Shown: piece after piece, positions 62,492 through 64,000 of the stretch
Numbering within the stretch: the first letter of the stretch is position 1
How the letters are laid out: each line of letters starts with the position of its first letter
From: Pseudomonas sp. DNDY-54
GTDB taxonomy: Bacteria > Pseudomonadota > Gammaproteobacteria > Pseudomonadales > Pseudomonadaceae
Length of the DNA stretch: 64,000 bases
Direction of reading: 5' to 3'
Assembly: GCF_019880365.1 (NCBI RefSeq)
Contig: NZ_CP082271.1
Coordinates: 4,216,001-4,280,000 of the forward strand
The notes under the pieces: model-generated
What the model was told of the DNA's origin: nothing
Databases searched by the model: none
Seen by the model: only the letters and a program-made list of their open reading frames with translations
Position numbers and translations under genes: made by a program

Positions 62492-63850
62492 TTACACCGA
62501 GAGCATCAGGAACTCCCGTTCCCAGGAACTGATGACCCGATGGTAGTTCTCCTGCTCGGCGCGCTTGACCGCGACATAGCCGGTGATGAATTTCGGGCTC
62601 AGGTACTTTTCCAGCTGCCGGCAGTTTTCCATCCGCTCCAGCGCCGCCTCCAGCGTAAGCGGCAGGCGCAGGTTCCGGCGCTCGTAGCCGCGACCCTTGA
62701 CCGGCTGGCTCGGCGTCAGCTCCTCGACCATGCCGATATAACCGCAGAGCAGGCTGGCGGCGATGGCCAGGTACGGGTTGGCATCGGCGCCCGGAAGACG
62801 ATTCTCGACCCGGCGGTTCTGCGGATCCGAGTCCGGCACGCGCAGGCCCACGGTGCGGTTTTCTTCACCCCACTCCACGTTGACCGGCGCCGAGGTGTCC
62901 GGCAGGAAGCGGCGGAACGAATTAACGTTGGGCGCGAACAGCGGCAGCAGCTCGGGGATGTACTTCTGCAGCCCGCCCACGTGATACAGAAACAGCTGGC
63001 TCATGGTGCCGTCGCTGTTGGAGAAGATATTGCGCCCGGTTTCCAGGTCCACCACGCTCTGGTGCAGGTGCATGGCGCTGCCCGGCTCGCCCGTCATGGG
63101 TTTGGCCATGAAGGTGGCGGCGACGTTGTGCTTGAGCGCCGCCTCGCGCATGGTGCGTTTGAACACCAGGATCTGATCGGCTAGGTGCAGCGCCTCGCCA
63201 TGACGGAAGTTGATTTCCATCTGCGCGGTGCCTTCCTCATGGATCAGCGTGTCCAGGTCCAGCCCCTGGGCCTCGCACCAGTCGTACATGTCCTCGAACA
63301 GCGGGTCGAACTCGTTGGCAGCGTCGATGGAAAACGACTGCCGCCCCGTCTCCTGGCGGCCCGAGCGCCCTATCGGCGGCTGAAACGGCAGGTCAGGATC
63401 TTCGCAGCGCTTGGTCAGGTAGAACTCCATCTCCGGCGCAACGATGGGTTGCCAGCCCTTGTCGGCATACATCTTGAGCACGCGCTTCAAGATGTTGCGT
63501 GGCGAAATCTCGATGGGGTTGCCCATCTTGTCGTAGGTGTCGTGAATTACTTGGGCGGTGGGCTCGATGGCCCAGGGCACCAGAAACACGGCATCGGGAT
63601 CGGGACGGCAGAACATGTCGATGTCCGCCGGGTCGAGCAGCTCGTAATAGATGTCATCTTCGACGTAGTCCCCGGTGACGGTCTGCAGGAGCACGCTTTC
63701 CGGCAGGCGCATGCCCTTTTCGTCGAGGAACTTGTTGGTGGGAGAAATCTTGCCGCGGGCAATGCCAGTCAGGTCGCTGATCAGGCATTCCACCTCGGTA
63801 ATCTTGCGTTCTTTCAGCCAGCCGGTGAGCTGGTCGAGCTTGCTGGACAT
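62492..63850 (-). CDS. spuB: Gamma-glutamylpolyamine synthetase SpuB-like (glutamine synthetase family)
   Basis: 452 residues, glutamine synthetase fold of the PuuA/SpuB group: beta-grasp N-terminus with VECLISDLTGIARGK, then the catalytic barrel with ATP/metal motifs EGTAQMEINFRHG, FMAKPMTGEPGSAMHLHQS and NRTVGLRVP...RVENRLPGADANPY. It joins glutamate to putrescine or other polyamines with ATP, opening the gamma-glutamylation route. It lies 45 bp after the partial spuA gene. Confidence 0.92.
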   Translation of the reverse strand: MSSKLDQLTGWLKERKITEVECLISDLTGIARGKISPTNKFLDEKGMRLPESVLLQTVTGDYVEDDIYYELLDPADIDMFCRPDPDAVFLVPWAIEPTAQVIHDTYDKMGNPIEISPRNILKRVLKMYADKGWQPIVAPEMEFYLTKRCEDPDLPFQPPIGRSGRQETGRQSFSIDAANEFDPLFEDMYDWCEAQGLDLDTLIHEEGTAQMEINFRHGEALHLADQILVFKRTMREAALKHNVAATFMAKPMTGEPGSAMHLHQSVVDLETGRNIFSNSDGTMSQLFLYHVGGLQKYIPELLPLFAPNVNSFRRFLPDTSAPVNVEWGEENRTVGLRVPDSDPQNRRVENRLPGADANPYLAIAASLLCGYIGMVEELTPSQPVKGRGYERRNLRLPLTLEAALERMENCRQLEKYLSPKFITGYVAVKRAEQENYHRVISSWEREFLMLSV

Positions 63851-63895
63851 AACGACCTCAGAAATTAATGAAACGAGCGCCGTGCCGGCCCGCGC

Positions 63896-64000
63896 TCAGC
63901 GCCGTCCTGCGCGTTCCTGGCAAGCGCGAGCAAAGCCCTCGAACAATGCCAGGTAGTAAGGGTGCTCATGCACCTTCCACTCCGGATGCCACTGCACGCC
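63896..64000 (-). CDS. spuA: C-terminal end of class I glutamine amidotransferase SpuA (partial)
   Basis: Only the last 34 codons lie in the window; the gene runs off its right edge. The visible end starts GVQWHPEWKVHEHPYYLALF, where QWHPE holds the catalytic His and Glu of gamma-glutamyl-GABA hydrolase/PuuD-type amidotransferases. In P. aeruginosa spuA precedes spuB in the same order. The enzyme would release the gamma-glutamyl group at the end of the pathway. Confidence 0.85.
   Translation of the reverse strand, partial: GVQWHPEWKVHEHPYYLALFEGFARACQERAGRR

Overview
The window looks like chromosome of a Pseudomonas-group gammaproteobacterium, most likely Stutzerimonas (Pseudomonas) stutzeri or a close relative. 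The base composition is high in G+C. Several clusters match that group: the tsdB-tsdA thiosulfate dehydrogenase pair, a spuABCDEFGH-type polyamine cluster, rmlBACD next to dctBD-dctPQM, and short GGTGGATG/CATCCACC repeats. This placement is recalled family knowledge; no search was run.

Positions 1-5882 are the right end of an integrated element whose left end lies outside the window. Reading inward from its right boundary it carries a P4-type tyrosine integrase, an AlpA-like regulator, a primase-polymerase/SF3 helicase, an AT-rich palindromic region that could be its replication origin, a terminase small subunit and an unknown gene. All genes are on the minus strand. The boundary is a 47-bp 3' piece of a tRNA-Thr(UGT) gene followed by a terminator. 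This gene set fits a phage satellite (P4-like or Gram-negative PICI-like) that replicates itself and redirects packaging. About 1.7 kb further right, the end of a diguanylate cyclase gene is made from a second, decayed copy of the same tRNA 3' end plus terminator. This suggests an older insertion at the same site.

Positions 7.8-20 kb are a sulfur and thiol-redox region. It holds thiosulfate dehydrogenase TsdA with its partner cytochrome TsdB, a periplasmic thiol-disulfide set (DsbD, a TlpA-like protein, DsbG) with a divergent two-component system, and a CstB-like persulfide dioxygenase/rhodanese fusion. It also holds a TauE exporter, a PmpA/PmpB (YeeE/YedE) pair, a BigR/SqrR-type ArsR repressor, a small YgaP-like membrane protein and an ETHE1-like persulfide dioxygenase. 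Together these could turn persulfides into sulfite and thiosulfate, and thiosulfate into tetrathionate.

Positions 21-24.6 kb hold a short three-gene surface-polysaccharide locus (flippase, nitroreductase-like protein, polysaccharide pyruvyl transferase) with no glycosyltransferase in sight. Positions 24.6-31.1 kb are a minus-strand terminal oxidase operon: CoxB with a fused cytochrome c, a CoxA-CoxC fusion, a small membrane protein, CtaG, a triheme cytochrome c and DedA. Positions 31.2-36.2 kb carry two small membrane proteins and an Mla/MCE lipid-transport operon whose permease has a fused STAS domain. Positions 36.3-41.2 kb encode an HlyD-RbbA-YhhJ type ABC exporter.

Positions 41.7-52 kb contain rmlBACD (dTDP-L-rhamnose synthesis), then the DctB/DctD two-component system and the DctPQM TRAP transporter for C4-dicarboxylates. 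A near-consensus sigma-54 promoter lies before dctP. Positions 52-55.2 kb hold four stand-alone genes. Positions 55.2-64 kb are the polyamine uptake and catabolism cluster on the minus strand (spuH to spuA, the last one cut by the window edge), with repeat elements between spuB and spuC.
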